DNA of 64,000 nucleotides. Source: Pseudoduganella rivuli (GTDB taxonomy: Bacteria; Pseudomonadota; Gammaproteobacteria; Burkholderiales; Burkholderiaceae_D). Where the stretch lies: positions 62,001 to 126,000 of the forward strand of contig NZ_WKJJ01000002.1 of NCBI RefSeq assembly GCF_009674485.1. Reading direction: 5' to 3'. The notes beneath the pieces were generated by a model. It did not search any database and was not told the DNA's origin. It saw only the letters and a list, made by a program, of their open reading frames with translations. How positions within the stretch are numbered: position 1 is the first letter of the stretch; the number at the start of each line of letters is the position of its first letter. Both the position numbers and the translations under genes were made by a program. Of this stretch, positions 15,343 to 24,310 are shown piece after piece.

Positions 15343-16242
15343 ATGAAAAAAGGGCCGAAATTTCCCCCCAGCCTTCTCAAGAGGTTTTCAGCACAATGCC
15401 GTGGTACCGGCACTTACGAGCAGTACATACCATGGCACCGTGTCAACCGCTCTGACCCATCAAGTCACGGTCGGTCGCATCTCCAAATCTGGCATGGCAG
15501 ACAACGTGAACTTCTGTCCGATTTGGAACTGGTGGCCTTCTTATTCTCGACCATGCATCCGAGCGTGGTCGATATTCGGGAACAATTCCCTCTGAATCTT
15601 CAGCTGGCACAACACGAGCTCAATGGCTATCAGGCCGGTTCTGTGCGCGAATGGGCCCCTGGCACGATCGAACTGGCCGAGCGCCTGCAGATGAAGCATC
15701 CGATTTCCAGCGAAGCTGGAATATCTTCTTCCTGGATTATGACGACGGACTTACTGCTGACGCTGAAAGAACCTGACGGCCATTTCAAGCTACTAGCCAT
15801 TTCAGTGAAGCCATCCGTTGGATGGATGACTCGACGCAAGTTGGAATTACTCAACCTGGAACGGCAGTACTGGATCTGTCGCAATGTCCCCTGGTTGCTT
15901 ATCACACCCCAGCTCTACGAGGACCGGGTGGCTGACCTACTTAAGAGCGTCAGTCACTGGGCATTGGGTGAAAACCATAACGACGCACTGTTGCAATGGG
16001 TGGGCAATCAGGCGCAAGACTTCGATCGAAAAAACCTGACGCAGATCCTTCGACGGATCACTCAAGAATGCGGCTGTCCGCAGACCGCGCAATATGCGTT
16101 CTGGCAAGCGGTATGGACTGGCCGCCTGCCATTTGATCTGCACCGCAGCTGGCGTGCTTCAGCACCATTCCTCCTCGTCTCGCCAGCAGCGTTCTGGGCC
16201 CGAAATCCGATCGTCTCGGGGAGGACAGCATGGGACCACTGA
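15343..16242 (+). CDS. tnsA: TnsA: endonuclease subunit of the Tn7-like transposase
   Basis: The frame is open from 15214, but the family start fits ATG 15343 (MKKGPKFPPSL, then YEQYIPWHRV, the conserved N-terminal tyrosine-proline-tryptophan element), 299 aa. The restriction-enzyme-like catalytic residues are all present: Glu in LLSDLELVAFLF, Asp in IMTTDLLLTL and Lys in AISVKPS, followed by the LELLNLERQYW helix. TnsA cuts the 5' ends of the transposon so that it leaves by cut-and-paste. Its stop overlaps tnsB, whose start lies 13 bp inside tnsA. A separate rather than fused TnsA is the standard Tn7 layout. Confidence 0.92.
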   Translation: MKKGPKFPPSLLKRFSAQCRGTGTYEQYIPWHRVNRSDPSSHGRSHLQIWHGRQRELLSDLELVAFLFSTMHPSVVDIREQFPLNLQLAQHELNGYQAGSVREWAPGTIELAERLQMKHPISSEAGISSSWIMTTDLLLTLKEPDGHFKLLAISVKPSVGWMTRRKLELLNLERQYWICRNVPWLLITPQLYEDRVADLLKSVSHWALGENHNDALLQWVGNQAQDFDRKNLTQILRRITQECGCPQTAQYAFWQAVWTGRLPFDLHRSWRASAPFLLVSPAAFWARNPIVSGRTAWDH

Positions 16243-18452
16243 TGCATAACCAGACCATCCACATTTTGACCGGCGAACTCGATGGTCTTTACCGAGTCGT
16301 ATTGAACGAAGTCGCAGCCAACTGCACGGTACTTGTCCGTCTCGACAGAGCAAGCGAACCCGCCTCATCATTTGGGCCAGTGGAAGGCGGGCAACCGCCC
16401 CAAAAACGCAAAGGGCCAACTCCTCTTTGTGGCCAGTTACTGTGGCTGGAAACAACAACACTCGACCAATTAATCGAATCCAATTCGCTGCGCTTCGTTG
16501 AACTGGAAAGAAGAAACTTCAAAGTGTCCCCGGCAAGCGTCAATCGCTTCGAAGTGCGCCGAAGGATCATGGCTGATTTCCTAAAATTCGATGTACTGCG
16601 AACCTCGATTCTTCAACACCATACTCTCGGCCCTCTGGTAACCAAAACAACTGCCGAACACAACGTCAGCCGCTACCTTGTCTACAAATGCTGGTCCCTG
16701 CTGTGCCGCTATGGCTTTTCGGCAGAAAGCCTGGCGGGACGATTTGACTTGTGTGGCGCGCCTGGTGAAGTAAGGGACTGTTCGCCCGACATGAGAAAAA
16801 AGGCGGGGCGAAAAACCAACATGCAGCGCATGGCACAACGTACCGGTCAGCCCTATGTGGAGGTCCAGCCAGGAATGAACGCCGTATGGCGACAGCGTAT
16901 CCTCATGGCAGACAAAAAGATTCGTTCGCCCAAACCGAAGTTTCCGAGGCGTTATCAAGAAATTCTTGCCCATGGTTTTACTACACACTTTCAAGAAGAG
17001 GATGGTGTAGCGCACCCTATGCCGTTGAAGCTTGGAGACTACCCGAACAAGACACAGGTACGCCGGGTGCTGTACGTTGAGATTCCTAAACTTCAGCGCC
17101 TTCAGCAAATGACGACCTTGGGCCACTTTAAACGTAGCCTGCGAGGCATGGTCGGCCGCAGTTGGAAGGGCGTAGCTGGCCCCGGCCACACCTGGGCCAT
17201 TGATTCGACCATTGGGGACATCTATCTACGCTCCAGCATCAACCGCGCATGGATCATAGGCAGGCCTATCGTGTACACCGTCGTTGACGTATGGTCCACG
17301 GCAATTGTGGGCTTTTATGTTTGCCTTGCAGGGCCCAGCTGGGACACGGCGAAAGTCAGTTTATACAGCGCCATTACTGCTCCCGATTTACTTGGCGAAC
17401 TTTGGGGCTACGAGGTAATGCCGTCGCTTTATCCACACCCATGCCTGCCTGCCGTTGTCCTATGGGACCGAGGAGAATACATCAGTCTGGCGGCCAAAGA
17501 GACTGCGTACCATCTTATTGAGCGCGCAAGTTTCACCCCGCCTTACCGGCCGGACCTGAAAGGCATCGTCGAGGTTCAACACCGGATCACAAAAGATCAT
17601 CAGTCCTGGATACCGGGTGCGATTGATGCCCGGCGGGCAGAATATGAATTACGCAAATTTGATCCCAATGCTGGAGTTTTCACGCTCAGCGAATACGCCA
17701 ACTATCTACACAACATTTATACCGAATACAACCTGATCGCCAACCGTGAAAAACGCCTCGACACGGACATGATTGCGGCCGGTGTCGTGCCGTCCCCGGC
17801 AGGCCTTTGGCGATGGGGCCATGCTGTCGGTATCGGAATGTCGCGCCACTTCTCTCATTCAGAATTAGTCCGCAAACTGCTGCCAGAAAAACACGCTACG
17901 GTGACTCGGGAAGGAATCAATTTCCAAAACCTGTTCTATGCATCAGAAGAGTCGAAAGCTGCCCAATGGACTGCCGAGGCACGCAACTTCAACAGTTGGA
18001 GAATCCCGGCGTACCACTTTCCTGGATCCGTATCACGCATTTGGACTCCCAACATGGGCGGCGCTGGGCTGTGGGAACTTCAACTCAGCGAGCAGGCTAA
18101 CGCAACCAGGACACAAACGTACGAAGAGGTGGAGGATGCTTTTGCGTACAGCAAGCTAAGTCATCCAGAAACTGAACATGATCGTACTCAAACGAAAATG
18201 CGTCTGCATCACAAGAATAATGAACTCGTCAACAACGCCAAAGCCATGACCGCCGAGGCATTGAGACAAGCCAACGGCCCAATGCCTTCGCTGTCTGAAT
18301 CGCGCAAGATGGAAGGGCAAACGCACGGCGGCAGCGAGATCACTTCTGCCGTTCGTACTACGGCATCACCACCAGCAGTTCCTGCTACAGGCAATGCGCC
18401 AAGCCGCTACACAGAGATCATGAAGAGAATCATCGATGCCAAAAATCGCTAA
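16230..18452 (+). CDS. tnsB: TnsB: DDE transposase of the Tn7-like element
   Basis: A 740-aa Mu/rve-family transposase. The catalytic triad is visible: Asp about 325 (WAIDSTIGD), Asp about 413 (VLWDRGEY) and Glu about 448 (GIVEVQH), preceded by winged-helix DNA-binding domains and followed by the Mu-C-like beta barrel (LYASEESKAAQW) and a polar C-terminal tail that in Tn7 contacts TnsC. Start ATG 16230 has GGGGAGG five bases upstream; an ATG at 16242 overlaps the tnsA stop. TnsB cuts the 3' ends and joins them to the target. Length is close to Tn7 TnsB (702 aa). Confidence 0.94.
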   Translation: MGPLMHNQTIHILTGELDGLYRVVLNEVAANCTVLVRLDRASEPASSFGPVEGGQPPQKRKGPTPLCGQLLWLETTTLDQLIESNSLRFVELERRNFKVSPASVNRFEVRRRIMADFLKFDVLRTSILQHHTLGPLVTKTTAEHNVSRYLVYKCWSLLCRYGFSAESLAGRFDLCGAPGEVRDCSPDMRKKAGRKTNMQRMAQRTGQPYVEVQPGMNAVWRQRILMADKKIRSPKPKFPRRYQEILAHGFTTHFQEEDGVAHPMPLKLGDYPNKTQVRRVLYVEIPKLQRLQQMTTLGHFKRSLRGMVGRSWKGVAGPGHTWAIDSTIGDIYLRSSINRAWIIGRPIVYTVVDVWSTAIVGFYVCLAGPSWDTAKVSLYSAITAPDLLGELWGYEVMPSLYPHPCLPAVVLWDRGEYISLAAKETAYHLIERASFTPPYRPDLKGIVEVQHRITKDHQSWIPGAIDARRAEYELRKFDPNAGVFTLSEYANYLHNIYTEYNLIANREKRLDTDMIAAGVVPSPAGLWRWGHAVGIGMSRHFSHSELVRKLLPEKHATVTREGINFQNLFYASEESKAAQWTAEARNFNSWRIPAYHFPGSVSRIWTPNMGGAGLWELQLSEQANATRTQTYEEVEDAFAYSKLSHPETEHDRTQTKMRLHHKNNELVNNAKAMTAEALRQANGPMPSLSESRKMEGQTHGGSEITSAVRTTASPPAVPATGNAPSRYTEIMKRIIDAKNR

Positions 18453-18464
18453 GGCAGGGTAACG

Positions 18465-19715
18465 ATGATGACGAATTTTCTGAATCCGTATGAGGGTAAT
18501 TGCCTGATTGATCGGCTCCGCCCGATCGTCTCCCGTGAGGACGCGTTAAAACTGTTGACGCAATTGCCGCGGATGCCCGGCAACGTAGCCGCTCTCCCGA
18601 TCCATGTGCGCGTCCATTACCTCATCATCATGGCGCGCGAACTGCATATTGCAACGGAGGAGGAGGCAAAGCTTTTAGAAACAGAGGACCTGATGATCCG
18701 CAGTGGATACTATCATCGGCAGCCACACTGCCAGCAGATTTGGTCCCAAATAGCAGATGAACCAATCAGCAGAAGACCAAGCAAACCGTCGGCAATGGCA
18801 GCCCTCGTTTCGGGGCATTCCGGCACTGGCAAGAGCTGTGCAATTCAAAACACTCTTGCCACCTATGACCAGGTGATCCTGCATGAGACTTTCCCTATGT
18901 GTGCCCACGGGCTTCAGCAAGTGGTGTGGTTATCAGTTGACGTGCCGGCATCAGGTAAGTCTGCGGATCTGGCTATAACTCTGATGCATGCATGGGACGC
19001 TTTGTGCGGCCAGGATCGATTTCACAGCACCAACAAAGGAAGCCGAAGCAATGGCATGCAACTGCTCACTGAGTGGACTCAGGTGGCGACGTCGCAGTTC
19101 CTCGGAATCTTGCACTTGGACGAAATTCAAAATCTATTCAAAAGCCCTGCGCTGGCAAGACGCAGAGCGAAAAAGAAAAGTGATGAAAGATTGGAGTTGA
19201 GTTTAGTCGAGGACACGTGCCTGAAGTGGTGCCTGAACATGACGAACGCAGGTTTGCCACTGCTGTTTTCTGGTACACCAGATGGCGTCGCGGCGCTGAC
19301 AAAACGACTAGCTACAACTCAGCGCTTTACCACTGGCGGGTATCATCGCTTCCCCTATTTCGAGCACGCGTCAGACATCAACTATCGCGAAACGTTTTTG
19401 CCAGGCCTGTTTCAATACCAATACGTTGCGAAGCCACTGGAATTGTCCGATAGGTTCGCGGAGCTCTTTCTTGAATTATCCGGCGGCGTGATGAGGATTA
19501 TGATTGCGTTATGGGTTGCCGCCCATCGGGTAGCCTTTGAGCGTGAAACAGACGATTTGACCCTTGCAGATTTTATCAATGCTGCCAGCACATTTCTCGC
19601 CCCATTGCAGCCTGCTATTAAAGCACTGCGATCACGAGATCCAAGTCAAATTGCAAACTTTGACGACATGCTTCAGCAGGACGAACAATTTTGGGCTTCA
19701 TTCTGGACGTCCTAA
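18465..19715 (+). CDS. tnsC: TnsC: AAA+ regulator ATPase of the Tn7-like element
   Basis: A 416-aa AAA+ protein of the TnsC/TniB group. Walker A is GHSGTGKS (about 118-125) and Walker B is GILHLDEIQNL (about 215-225), followed by an LLFSGTPDG sensor region. TnsC forms filaments that link the target-selecting TniQ protein to TnsAB. It starts 12 bp after tnsB, with AGGGT upstream. It ends convergent to the minus-strand target-selection genes, separated by a hairpin. The size fits the Tn7/Tn6022 range, longer than type V-K CAST TnsC proteins. Confidence 0.92.
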   Translation: MMTNFLNPYEGNCLIDRLRPIVSREDALKLLTQLPRMPGNVAALPIHVRVHYLIIMARELHIATEEEAKLLETEDLMIRSGYYHRQPHCQQIWSQIADEPISRRPSKPSAMAALVSGHSGTGKSCAIQNTLATYDQVILHETFPMCAHGLQQVVWLSVDVPASGKSADLAITLMHAWDALCGQDRFHSTNKGSRSNGMQLLTEWTQVATSQFLGILHLDEIQNLFKSPALARRRAKKKSDERLELSLVEDTCLKWCLNMTNAGLPLLFSGTPDGVAALTKRLATTQRFTTGGYHRFPYFEHASDINYRETFLPGLFQYQYVAKPLELSDRFAELFLELSGGVMRIMIALWVAAHRVAFERETDDLTLADFINAASTFLAPLQPAIKALRSRDPSQIANFDDMLQQDEQFWASFWTS

Positions 19716-19805
19716 ATTTTTCAAATATCCCATCGTAAAATATGCTGTTCACGGTCAGTCAGTTCCGCCCTTTCTTGCGCCCACGGCAATTTGCAATATA
19801 TTTGG

Positions 19806-19847
19806 GCGCTGACTGGAAGCTCCCACTGTTCGGCTTTCAATCAGCGC
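19806..19847. terminator. Hairpin between convergent tnsC and the ATP-cone gene
   Basis: GCGCTGACTGGAAGC and GCTTTCAATCAGCGC pair at 13 of 15 positions around a 12-base loop. There is no strong T-run, so termination is probable from position but not assured. Confidence 0.45.
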
Positions 19848-19862
19848 TAACAATCTCTATGG

Positions 19863-20417
19863 CTATTTCGGTTTGACCAAGCAGGCCGCCAGCACAGCGA
19901 TGCCACCGAGGGCATACCAGGCATGGTCAGCTTGCGCCGGGTGTCCAGTCAGCGTCAGTACTACCGCTGAACCAACCAGCAACGTAGCTATATAGGTGAG
20001 CGCAATCAGTGCACGACAATGCGGCGCGGACGAGTCTGGAGAGGTGCTGGGAGGACGCTTTGCAGCGCTGGAGCGAGGGGAAGAGGACTTGCGGGAGCGG
20101 CGTGTAGATTGGCGTCGGGGCCCATCGCCATCACTGTCATCGTCTCCGCCATCGCCGCCACTACCGCCGCCTGAGCTGTCTGACTCCGGTGCGGTGCCAG
20201 TATCGCCGTTGTCGTCGGTTACCAAAGCAGACTTCTTCGCAGCCATTTTTTGGCTCATGGGAGCAGCTCGCGTAACTGGTCGCGGTGACACGGCAATAAA
20301 CGCCTTGGTCATTGCTAGTGAAATTTTGGCTGGGTCAAAAGCTACTACGCTGCCATTGCGCCGGATGATGCGATAGTCACTGCGGTTTAGATCAGCGTTG
20401 TTTACAGATTGAGTCAT
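19863..20417 (-). CDS. Chimeric protein: NrdA-like ATP-cone fragment, low-complexity linker, two membrane helices
   Basis: 184 aa from ATG 20417 (GGTGA eight bases upstream; the frame is open to 20429). Residues ~13-44 (SDYRIIRRNGSVVAFD, then PAKISLAMTKAFIAV) are the first half of the ATP-cone that caps the N-terminus of class I ribonucleotide reductase NrdA. The rest of the reductase is absent. An Asp/Gly/Ser-rich then Arg/Ser-rich linker (about 65-125) leads to two hydrophobic helices (CRALIALTYIATLLVGSAVV and YALGGIAVLAACLV). A half ATP-cone is not expected to bind nucleotide. It could be a gene captured in part by the transposon or a functional membrane-anchored sensor. Convergent with tnsC and in the same direction as the tniQ genes. 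Confidence 0.6.
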   Translation of the reverse strand: MTQSVNNADLNRSDYRIIRRNGSVVAFDPAKISLAMTKAFIAVSPRPVTRAAPMSQKMAAKKSALVTDDNGDTGTAPESDSSGGGSGGDGGDDDSDGDGPRRQSTRRSRKSSSPRSSAAKRPPSTSPDSSAPHCRALIALTYIATLLVGSAVVLTLTGHPAQADHAWYALGGIAVLAACLVKPK

Positions 20418-20667
20418 AAGAATTATCACCGTTCAGAAGAAGGGTCGCCGGACATCGGCAAGACAATTGTAGCGCCAAGTGCCAGCAAGGGTAGGATTGG
20501 CGGCATGCTAACTCACCGATGTTTGCGGCGGCCAGAGAGCCTGGCGTAGCGCTATAGATGTAACGCAAGACCGGCCGCTTTAGACCGGGTTGAGAGGACG
20601 ATGAATTAGTAGACGGCCAGTTACGCCAGGCACGCTGGACATATCAAGCCGATGCTTGTGGTTAAGT

Positions 20668-21993
20668 TCACTCCGGTGCGCGCAGATAGGTATTATTGAC
20701 AGCGCCTCGCAATCTCATCGTCATCGAGGTTGAAGGTTCCATCTCGGTGAGAACTGTGCTGAAGTTGGCTCCGGCCACTCGTAGAACGCGCTCCAACTCG
20801 GCGATCTCCACGTTGGCGTTTTCGGCGCTCTCAACCAACGACATTTCGTGTACATAAAAATTTTTTGCAGCGACATACACGCGTTGCTCTTTATCGCCTC
20901 TGCGCCTCAGATTCGGTAAACCCATCGAGTACAAATGTGCCTTGATGGTGCTAAGCGATACACCAAACTCACGGGCCATCTGGGGATGGTTACCCCGCGA
21001 GCGGATGTAATGATCAATAATGGTCTTTGCGTCTGGCAACGTCTTTTTCAATTGGCGTCGCCGCCTTGCGACCGATGGCAAACTGGCAGAAAAATCCGAT
21101 TGAAAAATTTCAAGCGCTTGATCTGCGGAGCAGAACAAAACGCTAATTCCAAGCAAGTACGCAACGATCGATGAGGAACAGGTTGAACAGTAAAGCACGC
21201 CGTCTAACTGAGTAAAAATCTGCCCTTGGCGCTTAGCCAAAACTGGCGGAAACACCGCTTCCAACCATTGTTTAGGAAACCTCGACGCAATAAGGTCGCT
21301 AAGCTTGTTTTTTGCTGTACTCTTGGGGTGACTTGCAATGCCAAATGCACGCGCCTTCTCACGAAGCAGAGCGCGAACAGGTCTCAAATCAAGCGGCTGT
21401 GAAGATGATGCAAGTGCAACAGATAATTGAAGAAAATTCTGCACATCAGCATGATCATGTTGTGACCGAGCCCAACCTGGATCAACTGTATGGCTGCTCG
21501 AAATACACCGGGCTGGAGCCTCAATGAAGGCGCTATCGTCTTTAACGTATTGCAGTGCCGTAGCATGCATGGGGCATGTATACATTCCTGGAAGTTGATG
21601 CTTCCGCTTCCAATAACTCATCCCATACTTGCGCCAGTCGTCCTCAATACAAGCAGAGCAAAAATACGCTCCCGGACGCGCGAGGCGCGTACCAGACATC
21701 CGAATCATAGACCGGTCATCCGGGTCCCCATGTATCAATTCTGGTTTGTAAGACGCGATTGCACGCCTGTACGGCATTAATGTGTGCTTGCGAGCGAAGT
21801 CCTGCAATGGCATGTTGCCAGCCGTCGCAAGTACTTCGAGCAGGTAAGGTTTTGTGTCGTTGGAATGCTGCGCCAGCAACTTTGCACTAACATAGTAGAG
21901 CGCTGTTACTTCATCACGAAAACCGTTTATACGAATAATTCTTCCCCAGTATCCTGAATGGATCTCATCAGGTAACGGCGACGGAAGAAGCAA
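20668..21993 (-). CDS. tniQ: TniQ/TnsD-family target-site selector 1
   Basis: A 441-aa TniQ-domain protein. The N-terminal motif LPSPLPDEIHSGYWGRII and the zinc-knuckle region ARPGAYFCSACIEDD, then YGMSYWKRKHQLPG and CPMHATAL, are family hallmarks. A second CxxC (YCSTCSSS) and C-terminal HTH repeats (MAREFGVSLSTIKAHLYSMG) resemble TnsD, which binds a chromosomal attachment site sequence-specifically. Length is between minimal TniQ (~400) and Tn7 TnsD (508). The most likely role is homing to a fixed site; the site itself is not identified. Confidence 0.85.
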   Translation of the reverse strand: MLLPSPLPDEIHSGYWGRIIRINGFRDEVTALYYVSAKLLAQHSNDTKPYLLEVLATAGNMPLQDFARKHTLMPYRRAIASYKPELIHGDPDDRSMIRMSGTRLARPGAYFCSACIEDDWRKYGMSYWKRKHQLPGMYTCPMHATALQYVKDDSAFIEAPARCISSSHTVDPGWARSQHDHADVQNFLQLSVALASSSQPLDLRPVRALLREKARAFGIASHPKSTAKNKLSDLIASRFPKQWLEAVFPPVLAKRQGQIFTQLDGVLYCSTCSSSIVAYLLGISVLFCSADQALEIFQSDFSASLPSVARRRRQLKKTLPDAKTIIDHYIRSRGNHPQMAREFGVSLSTIKAHLYSMGLPNLRRRGDKEQRVYVAAKNFYVHEMSLVESAENANVEIAELERVLRVAGANFSTVLTEMEPSTSMTMRLRGAVNNTYLRAPE

Positions 21994-22105
21994 TATTTGT
22001 CCCTACAAAGCGTTGAAATCGTCCGTCACATTCAATCGACTGAATATGAGGTCTAGGGCAACGAATTATATCAGTTAAGATCTCGCGGGACGTTAAAGGC
22101 AGTGC

Positions 22106-23128
22106 CTACAATGGCAGTCCATTGGACCAATGTATCAGCGCAATCTGCGTAGTCGGGCTGAGAGCTTTTCGACCATTGATGTAGCTCGTCAGGACGCGGT
22201 AAGCACTTTCGGCACATTTCGGCAAATGACGGAACTCTGGCAACTCCCGAAGTTCCTGACCTACCTCAACGAAGCGGTTACAGAGTATTTTGACCTCTTC
22301 CTTTGCGAACACCTTCAGCCGTCCGGAAGATGTCAGCAAACCTAACTGTTCAACGTATCGCACGACTCGGCTACGCCCCGCATTTACAAGTTCAGCGCCT
22401 TTTATCTCATCCGCGGCAATCGAGGTAACCAAGTGCGCCAGTTCAAGAAACTTGCTGCTATACGCCTGCCCGGACACGATCCCAGGGGCTGGTGACAAGT
22501 GCTTGCGTACAGGGGTATGCCACAGGAACCTCTGTTGAGCAGAAGGTTTGATCTTGGTTTCCTGTAGTGGCCTACCATGTTTCAGGCAGACCCACACACC
22601 AGGGTACTGATGGGCAACTCGCCAGTAAGCCATTCCGATATCACGCAAGTCATCCTTTATACAAACTCGACAAGCCTTCAACGGGTGCTGCACCTGGAAA
22701 CGACTGGTCCAGACAGCTATAGGAAACTTCAACAGTGACTCGGCCCTCAGCCTTTTCGAGGTTAGTGCTTGCCGCTGCTTTGCGTCCATGAATGCGCGGT
22801 AAAACTGTAAGAGCGTATGATTTTCAAGGATTTTGTTAGGCCCACCCAATGTTCCTTCAGTCTTCGCGACGAACAGCTCGATCTCGCTCAGGTGGTTGTT
22901 TAACGTCCTCTCTGAGGACGTGCCGAAGAACACTTCAACCGTCTCCCGGGGCCGAGGGTATCCCCAGAATCTATGATTCCGGGCCATCAAACTATACATA
23001 CTTTCCCCTGGCAACCAATCCAGAACCGTTCCTGGAATTTTTCGGATGTGCGCTTCAATAGACGGCTCATCAAGGGAGGCTTCGTGACCAGCCACGTCCA
23101 AATCTTGTTCTCGACTATGTTTTTCCAT
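22106..23128 (-). CDS. TniQ-family target-site selector 2
   Basis: About 340 aa from ATG 23128 (MEKHSREQDLDVAG); the frame is open to 23239, but the extra N-terminal codons translate the 20-bp end repeats and are unlikely to be protein. TniQ hallmarks: LDWLPGESMYSLMARNHRFW at the start and KACRVCIKDDLRDIGMAYW, then HQYPGVWVCLKHGRPL as the zinc-binding region. It is shorter than, and clearly different from, the neighbouring tniQ. Elements with two TniQ proteins usually split target choice between a chromosomal site and mobile plasmids or phage. No cas genes are present, so guide-RNA targeting is not indicated. Confidence 0.8.
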   Translation of the reverse strand: MEKHSREQDLDVAGHEASLDEPSIEAHIRKIPGTVLDWLPGESMYSLMARNHRFWGYPRPRETVEVFFGTSSERTLNNHLSEIELFVAKTEGTLGGPNKILENHTLLQFYRAFMDAKQRQALTSKRLRAESLLKFPIAVWTSRFQVQHPLKACRVCIKDDLRDIGMAYWRVAHQYPGVWVCLKHGRPLQETKIKPSAQQRFLWHTPVRKHLSPAPGIVSGQAYSSKFLELAHLVTSIAADEIKGAELVNAGRSRVVRYVEQLGLLTSSGRLKVFAKEEVKILCNRFVEVGQELRELPEFRHLPKCAESAYRVLTSYINGRKALSPTTQIALIHWSNGLPL

Positions 23129-23170
23129 TTTCGACTTTATTTCATTGTTTGCGACTTTTTTTGGACGGAA
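23111..23170. repeat. Three tandem 20-bp repeats, candidate TnsB-binding sites
   Basis: TCGACT (23111), TCGACTTT (23131) and GCGACTTT (23151) each begin a 20-bp unit followed by a T-rich tract. Exact 20-bp phasing near the outer edge of a Tn7-like module is the usual signature of TnsB-binding sites. They overlap the start of tniQ-2. A single comparable GCGACTTT occurs at 14712, near the other side of the module. Confidence 0.5.
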
Positions 23171-23337
23171 CAATAGCCTACACGGCTCAAAAAAATATAC
23201 AAACCATCGATAAAAATCGCTTGCAATTAAATAGCGCACGATCTATAGTGTGCACATACGCGCTGCGCAGTACAATGTGCAGCGGAAACAACGTAGTACA
23301 CGATGTAATCGCTAACTATTGAAATGGAGCATTAATC

Positions 23338-23763
23338 ATGGCACTGGAACAAGTACTGTACACCGCACACGCTAAATCCACCGGTGGCCGCGAAGGCCGC
23401 GCTGTTTCCTCGGACGGCGCCCTGGACGCAAAACTGACCACCCCGAAAGAACTGGGCGGCAATGGCCTGCCAGGCACCAACCCTGAGCAACTGTTCGCAG
23501 CGGGCTACTCCGCCTGCTTCATCGGCGCCATGAAATTCGTCGGCGGCCGCGACGGCATCGCCGTGCCGGCGGACGTATCGATCGACGCATCGGTCGGCAT
23601 CGGCCCGATCCCTAACGGCTTCGGCATCCAGGTGGCCATGAACATTTCGCTGCCAGGCCTGGACCGCGCCACTGCGGAAAAACTGGTGCAAGCCGCCCAC
23701 ATCGTTTGCCCATACTCGAACGCGACCCGCGGCAACATCGACGTGACGCTGACCGTCGTATAA
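23338..23763 (+). CDS. ohr: Ohr: organic hydroperoxide resistance peroxiredoxin
   Basis: A 141-aa OsmC/Ohr-family thiol peroxidase. The peroxidatic Cys is in [11 protein letters not shown] and the resolving Cys in [11 protein letters not shown], both family signatures, with the usual length. It reduces organic and fatty-acid hydroperoxides in the cytoplasm using lipoylated partners. GGAG lies 8 bases before the ATG. It is the first gene of the conserved core chromosome; its upstream region abuts the Tn7-like module, so its native promoter may have been changed. A likely -10 (TACAAT, 23272) lies ~60 bp upstream. A terminator follows. Confidence 0.95.
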   Translation: MALEQVLYTAHAKSTGGREGRAVSSDGALDAKLTTPKELGGNGLPGTNPEQLFAAGYSACFIGAMKFVGGRDGIAVPADVSIDASVGIGPIPNGFGIQVAMNISLPGLDRATAEKLVQAAHIVCPYSNATRGNIDVTLTVV

Positions 23764-23784
23764 GACGCGGTCCTCGTCATCACC

Positions 23785-23805
23785 AAGGCGCTTCGGCGCC
23801 TTTTT
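23785..23805 (+). terminator. Rho-independent terminator after ohr
   Basis: AAGGCGC-TTCG-GCGCCTTTTT, a stable UUCG-type tetraloop hairpin followed by five T residues. Confidence 0.9.
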
Positions 23806-23850
23806 GCATTTCTGCACGTACAATCGGGGCTCTACCCACAGGAGTTCCGA

Positions 23851-24303
23851 ATGATTGAATGGCAGTCGCAAGCGTTTAAAGACATGGCGGTGGCGGACCT
23901 GTACCAGGTGCTGTACCACCGCCAGCAGGTATTCGTGCTGGAGCAGAAATGCCTGTACCCGGACATCGACAACTATGACCAGGATGCGCACCACCTGACC
24001 GCGTGGATCACGCGGGATGGCAAGCGCGAACTGGCGGCCTGCCTGCGCGTGATTGCGCCGGGCGTCAAGTACACGGAAATGTCGCTGGGCCGCATCCTGT
24101 CCACGCAGGCGGCGCGCGGCACGGGCGTGGGACGCCAGCTGGTGGCCAAGGGCATCGCCTATGCGGAAGCGCTGTATCCGGGCCATGCCTGCCGCATCGG
24201 CGCCCAGCAATACCTGGAACAGTTCTACGGCAGCTTCGGCTTCAAGACCGTCAGCGTGCCGTACGATGAAGACGGCATCATGCACGTCGAGATGGTGCGC
24301 TGA
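23851..24303 (+). CDS. elaA: ElaA-type GNAT acetyltransferase
   Basis: A 150-aa GNAT-fold protein of the ElaA family: WQSQAFKDMAVADLYQVL, then RQQVFVLEQKCLYPDID (family signature), the acetyl-CoA loop RGTGVGRQLVAKG, and QYLEQFYGSFGFKTV at the C-terminal end. The acceptor substrate of ElaA proteins is not established. Single gene with AGGAG upstream, convergent with the sensor kinase gene at a 7-bp gap. Confidence 0.9.
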   Translation: MIEWQSQAFKDMAVADLYQVLYHRQQVFVLEQKCLYPDIDNYDQDAHHLTAWITRDGKRELAACLRVIAPGVKYTEMSLGRILSTQAARGTGVGRQLVAKGIAYAEALYPGHACRIGAQQYLEQFYGSFGFKTVSVPYDEDGIMHVEMVR

Positions 24304-24310
24304 CGTTCTC

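Noticed and set aside
14802..23239. CRISPR-associated transposon
   Set aside because: No cas genes, no repeat-spacer array and no tracr-like repeat seen near tniQ or elsewhere in the module.
23128..23239. N-terminal extension of tniQ-2
   Set aside because: It translates the phased end repeats, is Phe/Tyr-rich and unlike TniQ N-termini; the ATG at 23128 is preferred.
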